This document shows positions 53,546-62,947 of a stretch of DNA of 64,000 nt, piece after piece (the first letter of the stretch is position 1; every line of letters starts with the position of its first letter). The position numbers were made by a program, and so were the translations under genes. Source of the stretch: Bacteroidota bacterium (lineage in GTDB: Bacteria > Bacteroidota > Bacteroidia > Cytophagales > Cyclobacteriaceae); contig JAEZEH010000124.1 of the NCBI GenBank assembly GCA_023417785.1, positions 1 to 64,000 on the forward strand. Direction: 5' to 3'. The notes under the pieces are model-generated. The model saw only the letters and a program-made list of their open reading frames with translations, was not told the DNA's origin and ran no database searches.

Positions 53546-56500
53546 ATGATAAGATCTGTCGTGTGTTCCTGTCTGATTTTTCTAGCCATTTCGGCTTCAG
53601 GGCAGGATCAGCTTTCGCAAAATCCGGTTGAGAAATTATATCAGCGCGGACGCGACCTCGTCAATCACGCGAATTACGGCGCCGCCCGCGAAGTGTTTTC
53701 GGAATTCCTGGCTCAGGCAGCACCCTCCGACAACCGGCGAGGCGAGGCGGAATACTATGTGGCGTTCAGCGCCCTTAACCTTGGTCATCGCGATGGCGAA
53801 AAACTTATTGAAAACTTTATCGCCCATAATCCTTCCAGCCCTAAAGCATCAACAGCCTATTATGACCTGGCCAACTTCTTTTATAGCGAAGGAAATTATT
53901 CCAAGGCCTCTTCCTACTTCCGAAAGGTTCGCTTTCCCGCGTTAACGGCAGAACAACAGAATGAAGGCCACTTCAAATGGGGGTACAGCTTCTTCAATCA
54001 AAAGAAGCTTGACGAGGCGCTTGAGCAATTTAACTTCGTCAAGCGTCAAAGGACGGCTTTTTCGCCGGCGGCGAGTTATTATGCCGGATTTATCGAATCC
54101 TCCAAGGGGATGTATGACGAAGCGCTGTCGGATCTGAAAAGCGCCGAAAGCAGCCCCTCGTACGCCAACATCGTTCCGTACCTTATCACCAATATTTACT
54201 ACCAGCAGAAAAGATATGATGCCGTAATAGAGTATGCGAACTCACTCAAAGATCGCAAAGGTATCGCGAGCCAGTCGGATATCGCCATGCTTGTCGCAGA
54301 ATCCTACTACTATAGAAAAGACTACGAAAAAGCGGTTGCTGCCTATCAGCAATACTTTGACAAGAATTCCCGGGCTGAAAGCGGTCTTTTGTTCCGTGCA
54401 GGCTATGCAAATTATGCTACCGGAAACACCGAGCGCGGTATCCAGTACCTCGATAAGGCTGCGGCCAGTAAGGACACCGTTAGTTATTATGCGTCCTATT
54501 ATCTGGGCATCCTGCATGTAAAGCAGGGAAACAAAACGCTCGCTTTGAATGCCTTCGATTACGCACGCAAAAATCCATCGGACAAAAGCCTCGCTGAAGA
54601 AAGTGCTTTCCAACTTGGCAAAGTAGCTTACGATGCGGCCAAGCCCGACCTGGCAATATCAGCATTCGAAAGTTTCACAAAGGACTACCCGCGAAGCAGT
54701 CATATCAATGAGGTAAAAGAATTGCTCGCCCAGGCCTACATCAATGGTAACAACTACAACCGGGCAATTGAATACATAGAAAGCCTGCCTTCCCGGAATC
54801 AGCATATCAATCAGGCCTATCAGAAAGCTACTTACCTGAAGGGAAGTGAACATTTCAATAAAGAACAATGGCGGGAAGCGGTGGAAAATTTCGAAAAATC
54901 ACTCCGATATCCCGTCGACCCCGCATATGTCGCGCTCGCGAGTTTCTGGAACGCCGAAGCATATTCGATCGAACGCAAGTACGATGTCGCGCTTTCCCAT
55001 TATCAGAAAGTCATTTCAATGCTTCCGAATCTGGAAAAAGAACTTCTGATAAAAACACGTTATGGAATGGGATATGCCTATTACAATATTAAGGACTATG
55101 AGCGGGCGTTGTTCAATTTCAAAGATTTTACCAACCGCACCGATATCCACAATCCGAATTACACGGATGCGCTGTTACGCCTCGCGGATTGTTACTATGT
55201 GGGCCGTCAATACAACGAAGCGATGGATACTTATGCAAAAGCGAAAAAGGCAAGTACCGCTGACAACGACTACATACTTTATCAAACCGGCGTAATCGCT
55301 GGGATTCTGAAAAAGTACAACGATGCTAATGCCAGTTTCTCCGAGCTGATAACGCGATTTCCTCGTTCCCAGTATCGCCTGGACGCGATGTTCAAACGCG
55401 CTGAATTTGACATGGAGCAGAGTAACTATACGTCCGCGGTTGATGGTCTTTCGCAACTTATTCGTGACGGTCGCGGATCCCGGTTGCTTCCCTATGCTTA
55501 TATGCGACGGGCCCAGTCTAACTATAACCTTAAGCAGTACGACAGAAGTATAAGTGACTACAAGCGCATCATCGACGATTTCCTCGGTCATCCGGTGGCG
55601 AAAGATGCTTTGCCATTGCTGCAGGAAGTGCTTACCGTCGCGGGCAAATCCGAAGAATTCGGCGACTATCTTGCCAAAGTAAAGGCAGCAAACCCGGATG
55701 AAAAAGGTTATGAGCAATTGGAGTACGATGGAGCAACGACGCTGTATTTCAATCAGCAATACCCGAAAGCTATTACCTCCCTCACGACATTTCTTGAGAA
55801 TTACCCTCAGTCGGCGAACCGCGCGGAAGCCCGGTTTTATCTGGCAGAGTCCTACTATCGCACGAGCCAGTTTGATAATGCCATTCCGCTCTACGCCGAG
55901 TTAAGTAACGACGCAACTTTTACACAGGGCCACCGCGTTGCAGCGCGACTTTCTGAATTGTACGTGAGAGGTGGAGAACACCAAAAAGCGGTCCCATACT
56001 TCAGGCGTCTCGAAAGACTGGCTACCAATAAACGCGAGCAGGCCACAGCCTGGGCAGGTTTAATGGAGTCGTACTTTATTCTCGGAAAATATGACTCGAC
56101 CGAAGTGTACGCCAGATCGATTCTTGAAGGCGGAAGCGTGAACGTCGGTGGACAGAACAGAGCCTCTTTGTTTCTTGGGAAGGCAGCTCTGGCAAGAGGG
56201 GATAAAGAAGCCGCTAAAGATGAATTCCTCAATACGCTTAACTCCGCGAGGGATGAAAACGGCGCTGAAGCAAAATACTTGCTGGCCACTATCTTTCATA
56301 GTGAAAAGGAATATAAACAGGCAGAGGAAACGCTGATTAGTCTGAACAATGACTTTGGCGCATACGATGAATGGGTGGGTAAGTCATTTTTGTTACTGGC
56401 AGATAATTTCGTTGCGAAAGACGAGTTCTTTCAGGCCCGCCACACGCTTCAATCGCTGGTTGACAATTTTCCGCTCTCTCAGGTAAAAGAAGAGGCCCGG

Positions 56501-56614
56501 AAAAAACTACAGGAACTAGACACCCGGGAGATTGAAAGGCAACGGGAACTTGACGCGGATACGCTTGAACTTGACGAACCCGAAACAACCGGAGAGGCTG
56601 ACTTAGACAATTAA
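53546..56614 (+). CDS. Large periplasmic tetratricopeptide-repeat protein
   Basis: 1022 residues with a signal peptide (VVCSCLIFLAISASGQ). Almost the whole protein is TPR helix pairs, at least 20 repeats, such as AEYYVAFSALNLGHRDGE, STAYYDLANFFYSEGNYSKA, ALLRLADCYYVGRQYNEAM and ARFYLAESYYRTSQFDNA, many of the YbgF/CpoB or BamD type. The C-terminus is acidic (ELDEPETTGEADLDN). It is probably a periplasmic scaffold. Next genes encode an outer-membrane barrel, a SPOR protein and ExbB/ExbD/TonB, so an envelope-coupling task like that of CpoB with Tol-Pal is plausible but inferred. Confidence 0.88.
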   Translation: MIRSVVCSCLIFLAISASGQDQLSQNPVEKLYQRGRDLVNHANYGAAREVFSEFLAQAAPSDNRRGEAEYYVAFSALNLGHRDGEKLIENFIAHNPSSPKASTAYYDLANFFYSEGNYSKASSYFRKVRFPALTAEQQNEGHFKWGYSFFNQKKLDEALEQFNFVKRQRTAFSPAASYYAGFIESSKGMYDEALSDLKSAESSPSYANIVPYLITNIYYQQKRYDAVIEYANSLKDRKGIASQSDIAMLVAESYYYRKDYEKAVAAYQQYFDKNSRAESGLLFRAGYANYATGNTERGIQYLDKAAASKDTVSYYASYYLGILHVKQGNKTLALNAFDYARKNPSDKSLAEESAFQLGKVAYDAAKPDLAISAFESFTKDYPRSSHINEVKELLAQAYINGNNYNRAIEYIESLPSRNQHINQAYQKATYLKGSEHFNKEQWREAVENFEKSLRYPVDPAYVALASFWNAEAYSIERKYDVALSHYQKVISMLPNLEKELLIKTRYGMGYAYYNIKDYERALFNFKDFTNRTDIHNPNYTDALLRLADCYYVGRQYNEAMDTYAKAKKASTADNDYILYQTGVIAGILKKYNDANASFSELITRFPRSQYRLDAMFKRAEFDMEQSNYTSAVDGLSQLIRDGRGSRLLPYAYMRRAQSNYNLKQYDRSISDYKRIIDDFLGHPVAKDALPLLQEVLTVAGKSEEFGDYLAKVKAANPDEKGYEQLEYDGATTLYFNQQYPKAITSLTTFLENYPQSANRAEARFYLAESYYRTSQFDNAIPLYAELSNDATFTQGHRVAARLSELYVRGGEHQKAVPYFRRLERLATNKREQATAWAGLMESYFILGKYDSTEVYARSILEGGSVNVGGQNRASLFLGKAALARGDKEAAKDEFLNTLNSARDENGAEAKYLLATIFHSEKEYKQAEETLISLNNDFGAYDEWVGKSFLLLADNFVAKDEFFQARHTLQSLVDNFPLSQVKEEARKKLQELDTREIERQRELDADTLELDEPETTGEADLDN

Positions 56615-56632
56615 TCGTTTTCATTTTTTGCG

Positions 56633-58342
56633 ATGAAGGAACATACCAAAACCAAAACATACAATTTCACCGTGAGGGCGCTGATACTGATATTCTTTTC
56701 AATTGCTGCAATCTCTCTGTATGGACAGCGAACAGACTGGGAAGGGGAGATACCTTCAGTGGATATCGAGATCGTTGAAACACGGGAGCTGACACTACCT
56801 CCGGCTAACCGGAATTTTGAAAAGATTCCGCCAAGACCGTCGGAGCCGATCAGACCACCGATTCGTTACGACTTCCAGGCATTTAACTTCTCGGCTCCGC
56901 CGATCAATCCTCAAATTCGTCCTTTGAAGCTTAAGGCTGAAAGCCCGGGCCAGGTGTATGGCGGATTCCTTCGTCTTGGATACGGCAATTTTGCCTCACC
57001 GCTTGTGGAGGGTTATATCACGTCGCGCAAAGACAAAGACCGGCTCGTCGGGGCTCATCTGTACCATTCGAGCTCAGGCAAGGGCCCGGTTGATGGCAAG
57101 AACTCAGGCAGCGGGATGACGAAGGCGGCGGTGTTCGGGCGCGCATTCAGCCAAACCATTGTCGTTTCCGGCAGGATCGATGCCGAAAACCGGACCACGC
57201 ATTTTTATGGGTATCCCGAAGGAATGGAGATTGACCGATCCGACATCCGGCAGGCGTATAACCTGTTCAGATTGTCGGGCGATATAAGTAATGCAAAGAA
57301 CAACTCATTCTCGTACAAGCTCGGCGGTGAAGTCAGCTATCTCGCGAACAAGCTGGATGCGCGTGAGATGGAAGGGAACGTGACATTTAACTCGGGTTAT
57401 CAGGTCAGCGATGATGCGAGATTCAACATCGATGTCGCTTACACCGCTCTGAGCCGAAAGGACGCTGAGGTTGAGTCGCGATTAAGGAATCTGTTTACCG
57501 TTTCTCCAACATACACGTTTTCTCCTGTTGATGATCTTGTGCTGCGCATCGGGTTCGCCGTAGCTTATGAGAATGATACTTTGGATTCGAAAAATTTTCA
57601 CGTCTATCCTTTTGCGAAAGCCACGTATCCGGTAAGCCCTTCAGTTGACCTGGTGGGTTCGCTGGAAGGCGGAATGGAAAAGGTGTCGCTTCAAACTCTT
57701 TCATACAAGAATATCTGGATTGCTCCTAATATCCCACTATCGCATGTTAACAAAGTCTACGAGCTGAACCTCGGCGTTAACGCGAGACTTGGAAACAAAG
57801 TTGGTATCCACGCCGGATTCAGTAATTCTGTATTGCGCAAGATGCATTTCTTTGTTAATCGACCCAATACAGTGGAAGCGCCCTATGATCAGGCAAAATT
57901 TGATGTGATCTATAATGATGGCTCATTCTTCCAGACGAATATTTTTGGATCGCTGACATTTGCGCAATCAGAGAAGGCAAAGTTTATGTTGCGAGGCGAT
58001 GTATTCAGCTACGGTACTGGAAAGGATGACGTCGTAACTGAGGCCTGGCACCTTCCCCGCTACAAGTTAAATGCGAATGCGTCCTTCAATGTCGCGAGAA
58101 AACTGCTATTGAATGTCGACGTAATCGGACAGGGTGGAATGAGGGCGCGTGAGCCCGAAACGGGCAATGTCATAAAGCTTGACGGGGCGATGGATCTGAA
58201 TGCAAAGGCGGAATATCTATTTTCGGAGAGCTTTTCACTTTTCGTGCAATTCAACAACATTCTGGATAGCAATTACCCGTTGTACCTGTACTATCCAGCA
58301 CGCGGACTACAGTTCATGGGAGGTATCACATGGAGCTTTTGA
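56633..58342 (+). CDS. Outer-membrane beta-barrel protein without plug domain (TonB-receptor-like)
   Basis: 569 residues. The signal peptide is IFFSIAAISLYGQ (about 20-33). A proline-rich periplasmic stretch follows (PPRPSEPIRPPIRYDFQAF). From about 100 on, long alternating strands (GGFLRLGYGNFASPLVEGYI, SYKLGGEVSYLANK, FNIDVAYTALSR) resemble the barrel of TonB-dependent receptors. NNILDSNYPLYLYYPARGLQF and final Phe (GGITWSF) match receptor C-termini. No plug domain or TonB box is visible, so it may be an open or scaffold barrel. It starts 18 bases after the TPR gene, likely one transcript and perhaps one complex. Confidence 0.82.
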   Translation: MKEHTKTKTYNFTVRALILIFFSIAAISLYGQRTDWEGEIPSVDIEIVETRELTLPPANRNFEKIPPRPSEPIRPPIRYDFQAFNFSAPPINPQIRPLKLKAESPGQVYGGFLRLGYGNFASPLVEGYITSRKDKDRLVGAHLYHSSSGKGPVDGKNSGSGMTKAAVFGRAFSQTIVVSGRIDAENRTTHFYGYPEGMEIDRSDIRQAYNLFRLSGDISNAKNNSFSYKLGGEVSYLANKLDAREMEGNVTFNSGYQVSDDARFNIDVAYTALSRKDAEVESRLRNLFTVSPTYTFSPVDDLVLRIGFAVAYENDTLDSKNFHVYPFAKATYPVSPSVDLVGSLEGGMEKVSLQTLSYKNIWIAPNIPLSHVNKVYELNLGVNARLGNKVGIHAGFSNSVLRKMHFFVNRPNTVEAPYDQAKFDVIYNDGSFFQTNIFGSLTFAQSEKAKFMLRGDVFSYGTGKDDVVTEAWHLPRYKLNANASFNVARKLLLNVDVIGQGGMRAREPETGNVIKLDGAMDLNAKAEYLFSESFSLFVQFNNILDSNYPLYLYYPARGLQFMGGITWSF

Positions 58343-58385
58343 GGATTGTGACCTGGATGAAGCGTTTCACCCGCGGCCGCGGACG

Positions 58386-58415
58386 TTTGCAAGCTCAGAA
58401 ATTTGCTTATTTTTG
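58386..58415 (+). promoter_or_regulatory. Promoter of the SPOR-exbB-exbD-tonB segment
   Basis: TTTG (58386-58389), exactly 18 bases, then TATTTTTG (58408-58415): a full Bacteroidota housekeeping promoter. 39 bases before the SPOR gene ATG. Confidence 0.65.
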
Positions 58416-58454
58416 TATAATTAGCCTTTCCAGGAACCTAACCATTTTTTAATC

Positions 58455-59318
58455 ATGGCGCGAATAAAAAACCAAAACGACGATGATCCATCGATGGATA
58501 ATCAGGAGAATCCTGAAAACTCGGACAATATAAACAACGACGCTTCAGATGATACCTTTGGTTTGCCTGAGGTTGAATACGAGCCCATCGAGCGCGACGC
58601 GTCTCCGGAAGAACCGTCTGAGCCCGTTGACCCACCGGTAGAGGAGCCGGTTTATGAAGAGCCCCCGTACGAACCGGAACCTCCAGGCGAAGAACCTGTG
58701 GCAGCGTATGAGAGGCGTGACGAAGACTTGCGGTCCGAGCGCATTTACGAGGAGCCCCGTGCAGAAGAGCATCAGGAATATCACTCACGTTATTCTTACA
58801 TGGAGGAAAATAATCAGCCTGTTTGGCCTAAAGTTGTCGCGATCGTTCTTCTGATCCTGCTGGCAGGGAGTGCCGCTTACTACTTCGCTTACTATCAGCC
58901 CAAACAAAAGCAAGCAGAGCAGCAGGAGCGTGATTTGCGGGAGGAACGCGAACGCGGATTACGTGCTGAACGCGAACGTCAGGCGGAGCTGAAGCGTCTG
59001 CAGGATGAAGCCGCGCAGCGCAGGGCCGATTCTGTTGCTAATATCCCCAAAGAGGGCACTATCGAGAAACTATCAGGGCGTACAGGCCAGTATTGGATAG
59101 TTGTGGCAAGTGCCATCGATGACGATCTCCTTATGGACTTTGCCCAGAAGTTGTCGAAAGACGGTAAACAGGTGCGGATTATTCCACCATTCGGAAAACA
59201 AGGTAAGTTCCATCGTCTGGCGATTGAATCAAGAGATAATTACGCTGATGCACAAGCTACCGCCGATGGTATGAAGGGGGGCGAATTCGGTGATCAGCTC
59301 TGGGTGGTTAGATATTGA
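58455..59318 (+). CDS. SPOR-domain membrane protein
   Basis: 287 residues. The N-terminal cytoplasmic part (1-122) is acidic and proline-rich (EEPVYEEPPYEPEPPGEEP). A transmembrane helix lies at about 126-146 (VVAIVLLILLAGSAAYYFAYY), then a charged coiled coil (150-195), then a SPOR domain (about 207-287; QYWIVVASAIDDD, GKFHRLAIESRDNYADAQ, LWVVRY). SPOR domains bind denuded peptidoglycan at division sites, so it may tie the following ExbB/D-TonB machine to septal or growing wall. It is preceded by a strong promoter. Confidence 0.9.
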   Translation: MARIKNQNDDDPSMDNQENPENSDNINNDASDDTFGLPEVEYEPIERDASPEEPSEPVDPPVEEPVYEEPPYEPEPPGEEPVAAYERRDEDLRSERIYEEPRAEEHQEYHSRYSYMEENNQPVWPKVVAIVLLILLAGSAAYYFAYYQPKQKQAEQQERDLREERERGLRAERERQAELKRLQDEAAQRRADSVANIPKEGTIEKLSGRTGQYWIVVASAIDDDLLMDFAQKLSKDGKQVRIIPPFGKQGKFHRLAIESRDNYADAQATADGMKGGEFGDQLWVVRY

Positions 59319-59414
59319 TTTTTAGTTCTATACAAGGTATGGTAATTGCTATCGTTTATTAAGTTGAGTCTTTCAACTGAGTATATTTTTTAAACTTTAA
59401 CCTCTATTTTCTAA

Positions 59415-60089
59415 ATGGCTTTACTTCAAATTGCCCAGGATACAACCGCGATTTCAACGGGGGCAGAAGAATCACTATCCGTCATTGATCTCGTTTTTGC
59501 CGGTGGGCCGGTTATGATTCCAATAGCTCTTCTCTCGATTCTGGCGATTTACTTTTTCATTGAGCGTCTTCTGGTAATCAACAAGGCCAGTCAGGATCCG
59601 GACCCGTTCATGGGGCGGGTGAAGGAACTCGTCTTACGAGGAGACATCAATGGCGCTAAAATGCTTTGTTCGCAAACGGAGACTCCGATCGCACGTATGA
59701 TTGAGAAAGGCATTTCCCGAATTGGAAGTCCACTCAAGACAATCGAAGCGTCTATTGAGAACATCGGCAAGATTGAAATTTTCAAGCTTGAAAAGAACTT
59801 GTCGTCACTCGCCACAATAGCCGGAGCGACACCAATGATTGGATTTTTGGGTACTGTGATGGGGATGGTGAAAGCTTTTATAGCCATAAGCCAGGAGGAG
59901 GGCACCGTTAGTCCAAAACTGCTTTCATCAGGTATCTATACCGCTATGATAACGACCGTTGCCGGGTTGATGGTCGGGATTATCGCTTACCTTGCGTATA
60001 ACTACCTCGTTACGCGGGTGCAAAAAGTAATTCACAAAATGGAGTATACCTCGGTTGATTTTATCGATCTCCTCCAGGAACCGCGCTAG
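59415..60089 (+). CDS. exbB: MotA/TolQ/ExbB proton channel family protein
   Basis: 224 residues with three helices: VMIPIALLSILAIYFFIERLL (about 34-54), ATIAGATPMIGFLGTVMGMV (about 136-155) and ITTVAGLMVGIIAYLAYNYL (about 177-197). The conserved ATPMIGFLGTVMGM and TT in the third helix line the proton path. It forms the stator with ExbD to power the TonB/TolA-like protein. 21 bases before exbD. An inverted repeat AGTTGA-TCAACT lies 37 bases upstream of its start. Confidence 0.95.
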   Translation: MALLQIAQDTTAISTGAEESLSVIDLVFAGGPVMIPIALLSILAIYFFIERLLVINKASQDPDPFMGRVKELVLRGDINGAKMLCSQTETPIARMIEKGISRIGSPLKTIEASIENIGKIEIFKLEKNLSSLATIAGATPMIGFLGTVMGMVKAFIAISQEEGTVSPKLLSSGIYTAMITTVAGLMVGIIAYLAYNYLVTRVQKVIHKMEYTSVDFIDLLQEPR

Positions 60090-60110
60090 TCATTATAACG
60101 TTAATAATCC

Positions 60111-60503
60111 ATGAGGCTTAACTCAAAAAACAAAGTTGATGCAGGTTTCAGTATGGCTTCCATGACTGACCTCATCTTTTTGCTTCTGGTCTTCTTTATG
60201 CTTACGTCATCATTCGTTACACCTTCCGGCTTACCTGTAAATCTGCCGTCGGCGAAGAAGAGTGTAATCGAGATGCAGAAGCTTTCGGTGACCGTCACCA
60301 AAGACCAGCAGTATTACATTAATGAAAAGAAAATAAGCAGAGCCAACCTGGAGGGTGAATTGAAAAGTCGGCTTACTTCGCCGGGCGGTTCTGTGGTAAT
60401 TCATATCGACCAGTCTGTTCCTACTGAACATCTGGTTTACGTGGCGGGTATTGCCGCGAGTCTTGAAGCTAAGGTTGTTGTTGCCACAAAACCCGGTAAT
60501 TAG
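60111..60503 (+). CDS. exbD: ExbD/TolR family biopolymer transport protein
   Basis: 130 residues: a short cytoplasmic N-terminus, one helix (MTDLIFLLLVFFMLTSSF) with the proton-carrying Asp in SMTDL, and a periplasmic domain with TVTKDQQYYINEKKI and VVIHIDQSVPTEHLVYV. Matches ExbD/TolR throughout. Two bases before the TonB-like gene. Confidence 0.95.
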   Translation: MRLNSKNKVDAGFSMASMTDLIFLLLVFFMLTSSFVTPSGLPVNLPSAKKSVIEMQKLSVTVTKDQQYYINEKKISRANLEGELKSRLTSPGGSVVIHIDQSVPTEHLVYVAGIAASLEAKVVVATKPGN

Positions 60504-60505
60504 TT

Positions 60506-61387
60506 ATGACACACCCGGAGGAAAAGAAGAATCAACGGATCGCGATGTTTACTTCAATAGGCATTCATGCGGTTGTTCTGCTTTTGTTGATTTTTATGGT
60601 TGCCTGGAAGCAACCAAATCCTCCGCACCCCGAAATTGGCATAGAGGTTAACTGGGGTGAAGACGATCAGGGTTCGCGTAACATCGCACCTGAGAAGTCG
60701 GCCGGCTCTGAAGGCACGCAGGAACAGGAACCCGAACAGCCGACACCCATAGAAGAAACTCCGGAGCCTGAACCGGAGCCGGTGGCCGAAGCCACCCAAC
60801 CCGTTCAGCAGGAAGTTGTTTCTCAATTGGAAAGTCCGGTTGTGGTAGAAAAGAAAGAGGAAAAGAAAGTTGAAAAACCTGTGGAGAAGGTCGAACCCAA
60901 AAAGGAACCCGAACCGGAAAAACCCAAAGTCAACGAGAACGCAGTTTATAAGCCCAAAACACAAACGCAGTCCGATAACAAAACCAGGGAGGCCAAGGCC
61001 GGACAACAAGCCAATGAAGGCAATGACCCGAATGCCGCAGGCAATAAAGGCCAGACTGACGGGACGCTGAATCCCAACGCCGTTTATAAAGGCCCTGCCG
61101 GTGGTGGCGATAACGGTCTTGGTCTAAGTATGCCGGGTTGGGAATGGGCTAGTCAGCCGCGGCCTAAAGGACTTACAAGTACGCTCTCAGGCAAGATAAG
61201 ATTTGAAATCGAGGTTGATGAAAGTGGCGAGATTGTCCGGATTGAGAAGAAAGAAGGAACGTTGAATTTCGAAGACGAAAGGATGTTGAGATCACTCATT
61301 CAGCGCAGCCGACTTGAGAAAACTTCCCCGGGCGATGCGCCACCCCGCTCAAAAGGAATTGTTGAGTTTAACCTCCGGCTGGAGTAA
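60506..61387 (+). CDS. Energy transducer TonB/TolA-like protein
   Basis: 293 residues. One N-terminal helix with the conserved His (IGIHAVVLLLLIFMVAW, about 17-33). A long Pro-Glu-Lys linker (about 75-155; EETPEPEPEPVAEA, KPVEKVEPKKEPEPEKP) spans the periplasm. A Gly-Asn-rich link and a compact C-terminal domain (about 210-293) follow with GKIRFEIEVDESGEIVRIE and EDERMLRSLIQRSRLE, TonB-C-like. It transmits proton motive force from ExbBD to outer-membrane partners, perhaps the neighbouring barrel. The lack of a textbook YP motif leaves TolA-like function possible. Confidence 0.88.
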   Translation: MTHPEEKKNQRIAMFTSIGIHAVVLLLLIFMVAWKQPNPPHPEIGIEVNWGEDDQGSRNIAPEKSAGSEGTQEQEPEQPTPIEETPEPEPEPVAEATQPVQQEVVSQLESPVVVEKKEEKKVEKPVEKVEPKKEPEPEKPKVNENAVYKPKTQTQSDNKTREAKAGQQANEGNDPNAAGNKGQTDGTLNPNAVYKGPAGGGDNGLGLSMPGWEWASQPRPKGLTSTLSGKIRFEIEVDESGEIVRIEKKEGTLNFEDERMLRSLIQRSRLEKTSPGDAPPRSKGIVEFNLRLE

Positions 61388-61651
61388 TGTCGCCGTCGGA
61401 CCCCCGACTTCATCTGCGATATAATTATCTCGGTTCATGCCAATATTCGTGAGTTGCAGGAAGTTTCGCGGAGCCCAATGAACTCTATCATATCCACGGT
61501 AAGCTTATTGCCTGTCAAGAGAAGTTAGCAATGCTGCGGGCCGGCGTGTCCGAACACGAATTCCCTTTGTCTGAACTGGGTCTTTAAATTTTCCCCGCGA
61601 CCTATTCGCATGGCTTGAATTATCCTGAAATGATAAGCACATTTGTGTCGC

Positions 61652-62947
61652 ATGTTTTCAACTTACCCCGAAACCCTCGCGTACTTGTATGCGAACCTGC
61701 CCGTATTTCAACGAGTTGGCAGCGCAGCATACAAGACGGACTTGACCAATACTATCAGCCTGTGTAAAGTACTCGATGATCCTCAATACAGGTTCAAAGC
61801 CATTCATGTGGCAGGCACCAACGGCAAGGGAAGCACCTCTCATATGCTTGCCGCGATTCTTCAGAAACAAGGATACCAGACCGGCCTGTACACATCTCCC
61901 CACCTGAAAGAATTTACTGAACGCATAAAGGTTAACGGAGCTAACGTCGATCAGGAGTTTGTTGTCGATTTTGTGAACCGAATTCAGCCACATATCGAAA
62001 GGATTCAGCCATCATTTTTTGAGATCACTGTAGCAATGGCATTTGACTACTTCGCGCGACAGCACGTCGACATTGCCGTAGTAGAGGTTGGATTAGGAGG
62101 GCGACTTGATTCGACCAACATCATCACTCCGGAAGTGTCGTTAATCACCAACATTGGCTGGGACCACAAAGACCTGTTAGGGGATACGTTGGATAAAATT
62201 GCCGCCGAGAAGGCGGGCATAATCAAGTCTGGTGTACCTGTTGTAGTAAGTGAGCGGCAGCAAAAAATTGATGCTATCTTTGAAGAAAAAGCACGGAAAA
62301 CGGGTTCTTCGATTTATTTCGCGTCCGACACCTTCAATGTGGAAGCCAGGGAGCTTGAGGGTAGAACGATCCTCGACGTTCATCGGGACGGTCAACTCCT
62401 CTTTCATGATCTGAATATTTCCTTAAAAGGGTATTATCAGCGGAAAAATTTAGCCGGTGTGCTAAAGACAATAGACGTGCTCAACGAATCTGACTGGCGA
62501 ATTAAAGAATCTGCTGTGCTGGGGGGAATACGCGATGTAGCGATGCTCACGGGTCTGAAGGGACGATGGCAAACACTAGGCGAAAGGCCTTTGGTTATTT
62601 GCGACACCGGGCATAACATCGACGGCATTCGTGAAGTCATTGGTCAAATTAACACACAAAGGTTTCAAAAATTACATATCGTTTTCGGAGTTGTGAGGGA
62701 CAAAGACGCGGAAGGGGTATTGGAAATTTTACCGAAAGAAGCATTCTACTACTTTTGTGAAGCAAAGATTCCTCGCGCGATGCCTGCCGGGCAGTTGGCC
62801 GGCCTGGCGCAAGCGAAAGGATTATCCGGAGTAGTAGTGGCTGACGTCAACGAGGCGGTTGAAGCAGCCAGAGAAAGAGCTTCCGCTGACGATATGATTT
62901 TTATTGGAGGAAGCACCTTTGTAGTTGCTGAATTAAACAACTTATGA
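61652..62947 (+). CDS. folC: Bifunctional folylpolyglutamate synthase/dihydrofolate synthase
   Basis: ATP-dependent ligase that makes dihydrofolate and adds glutamates to folates. ATG 61652 begins the conserved FSTYPETLAYLYANLPVFQRVG. The ATP loop is HVAGTNGKGSTSHM, then GLYTSPHLKEFTERIKVNG, VEVGLGGRLDSTN, NIGWDHKDLLGDTLDKIAAEKAGIIK-type segment, GRWQTLGERPLVICDTGHN and FGVVRDKDAEGVLEIL. About 431 residues. CACATTTG, a partial -7 box, lies 6 bases before the ATG. The 264-base gap upstream shows no gene. Confidence 0.96.
   Translation: MFSTYPETLAYLYANLPVFQRVGSAAYKTDLTNTISLCKVLDDPQYRFKAIHVAGTNGKGSTSHMLAAILQKQGYQTGLYTSPHLKEFTERIKVNGANVDQEFVVDFVNRIQPHIERIQPSFFEITVAMAFDYFARQHVDIAVVEVGLGGRLDSTNIITPEVSLITNIGWDHKDLLGDTLDKIAAEKAGIIKSGVPVVVSERQQKIDAIFEEKARKTGSSIYFASDTFNVEARELEGRTILDVHRDGQLLFHDLNISLKGYYQRKNLAGVLKTIDVLNESDWRIKESAVLGGIRDVAMLTGLKGRWQTLGERPLVICDTGHNIDGIREVIGQINTQRFQKLHIVFGVVRDKDAEGVLEILPKEAFYYFCEAKIPRAMPAGQLAGLAQAKGLSGVVVADVNEAVEAARERASADDMIFIGGSTFVVAELNNL

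Noticed and set aside
53352..53549. 65-codon plus-strand frame before the TPR gene
   Set aside because: No ribosome site, no domain features, and it covers the likely promoter and overlaps the next start.
55175..55759. 194-codon minus-strand frame inside the TPR gene
   Set aside because: Chance frame opposite a repetitive coding sequence; no recognisable domain.
60554..61009. 151-codon minus-strand frame opposite the TonB-like gene
   Set aside because: Its Phe/Leu/Gly-rich product is the mirror of the Glu/Lys/Pro-rich TonB linker, not a membrane protein.
61388..61651. RNA gene or small ORF upstream of folC
   Set aside because: No cloverleaf, conserved stem or plausible coding sequence was found; it looks like plain intergenic DNA.
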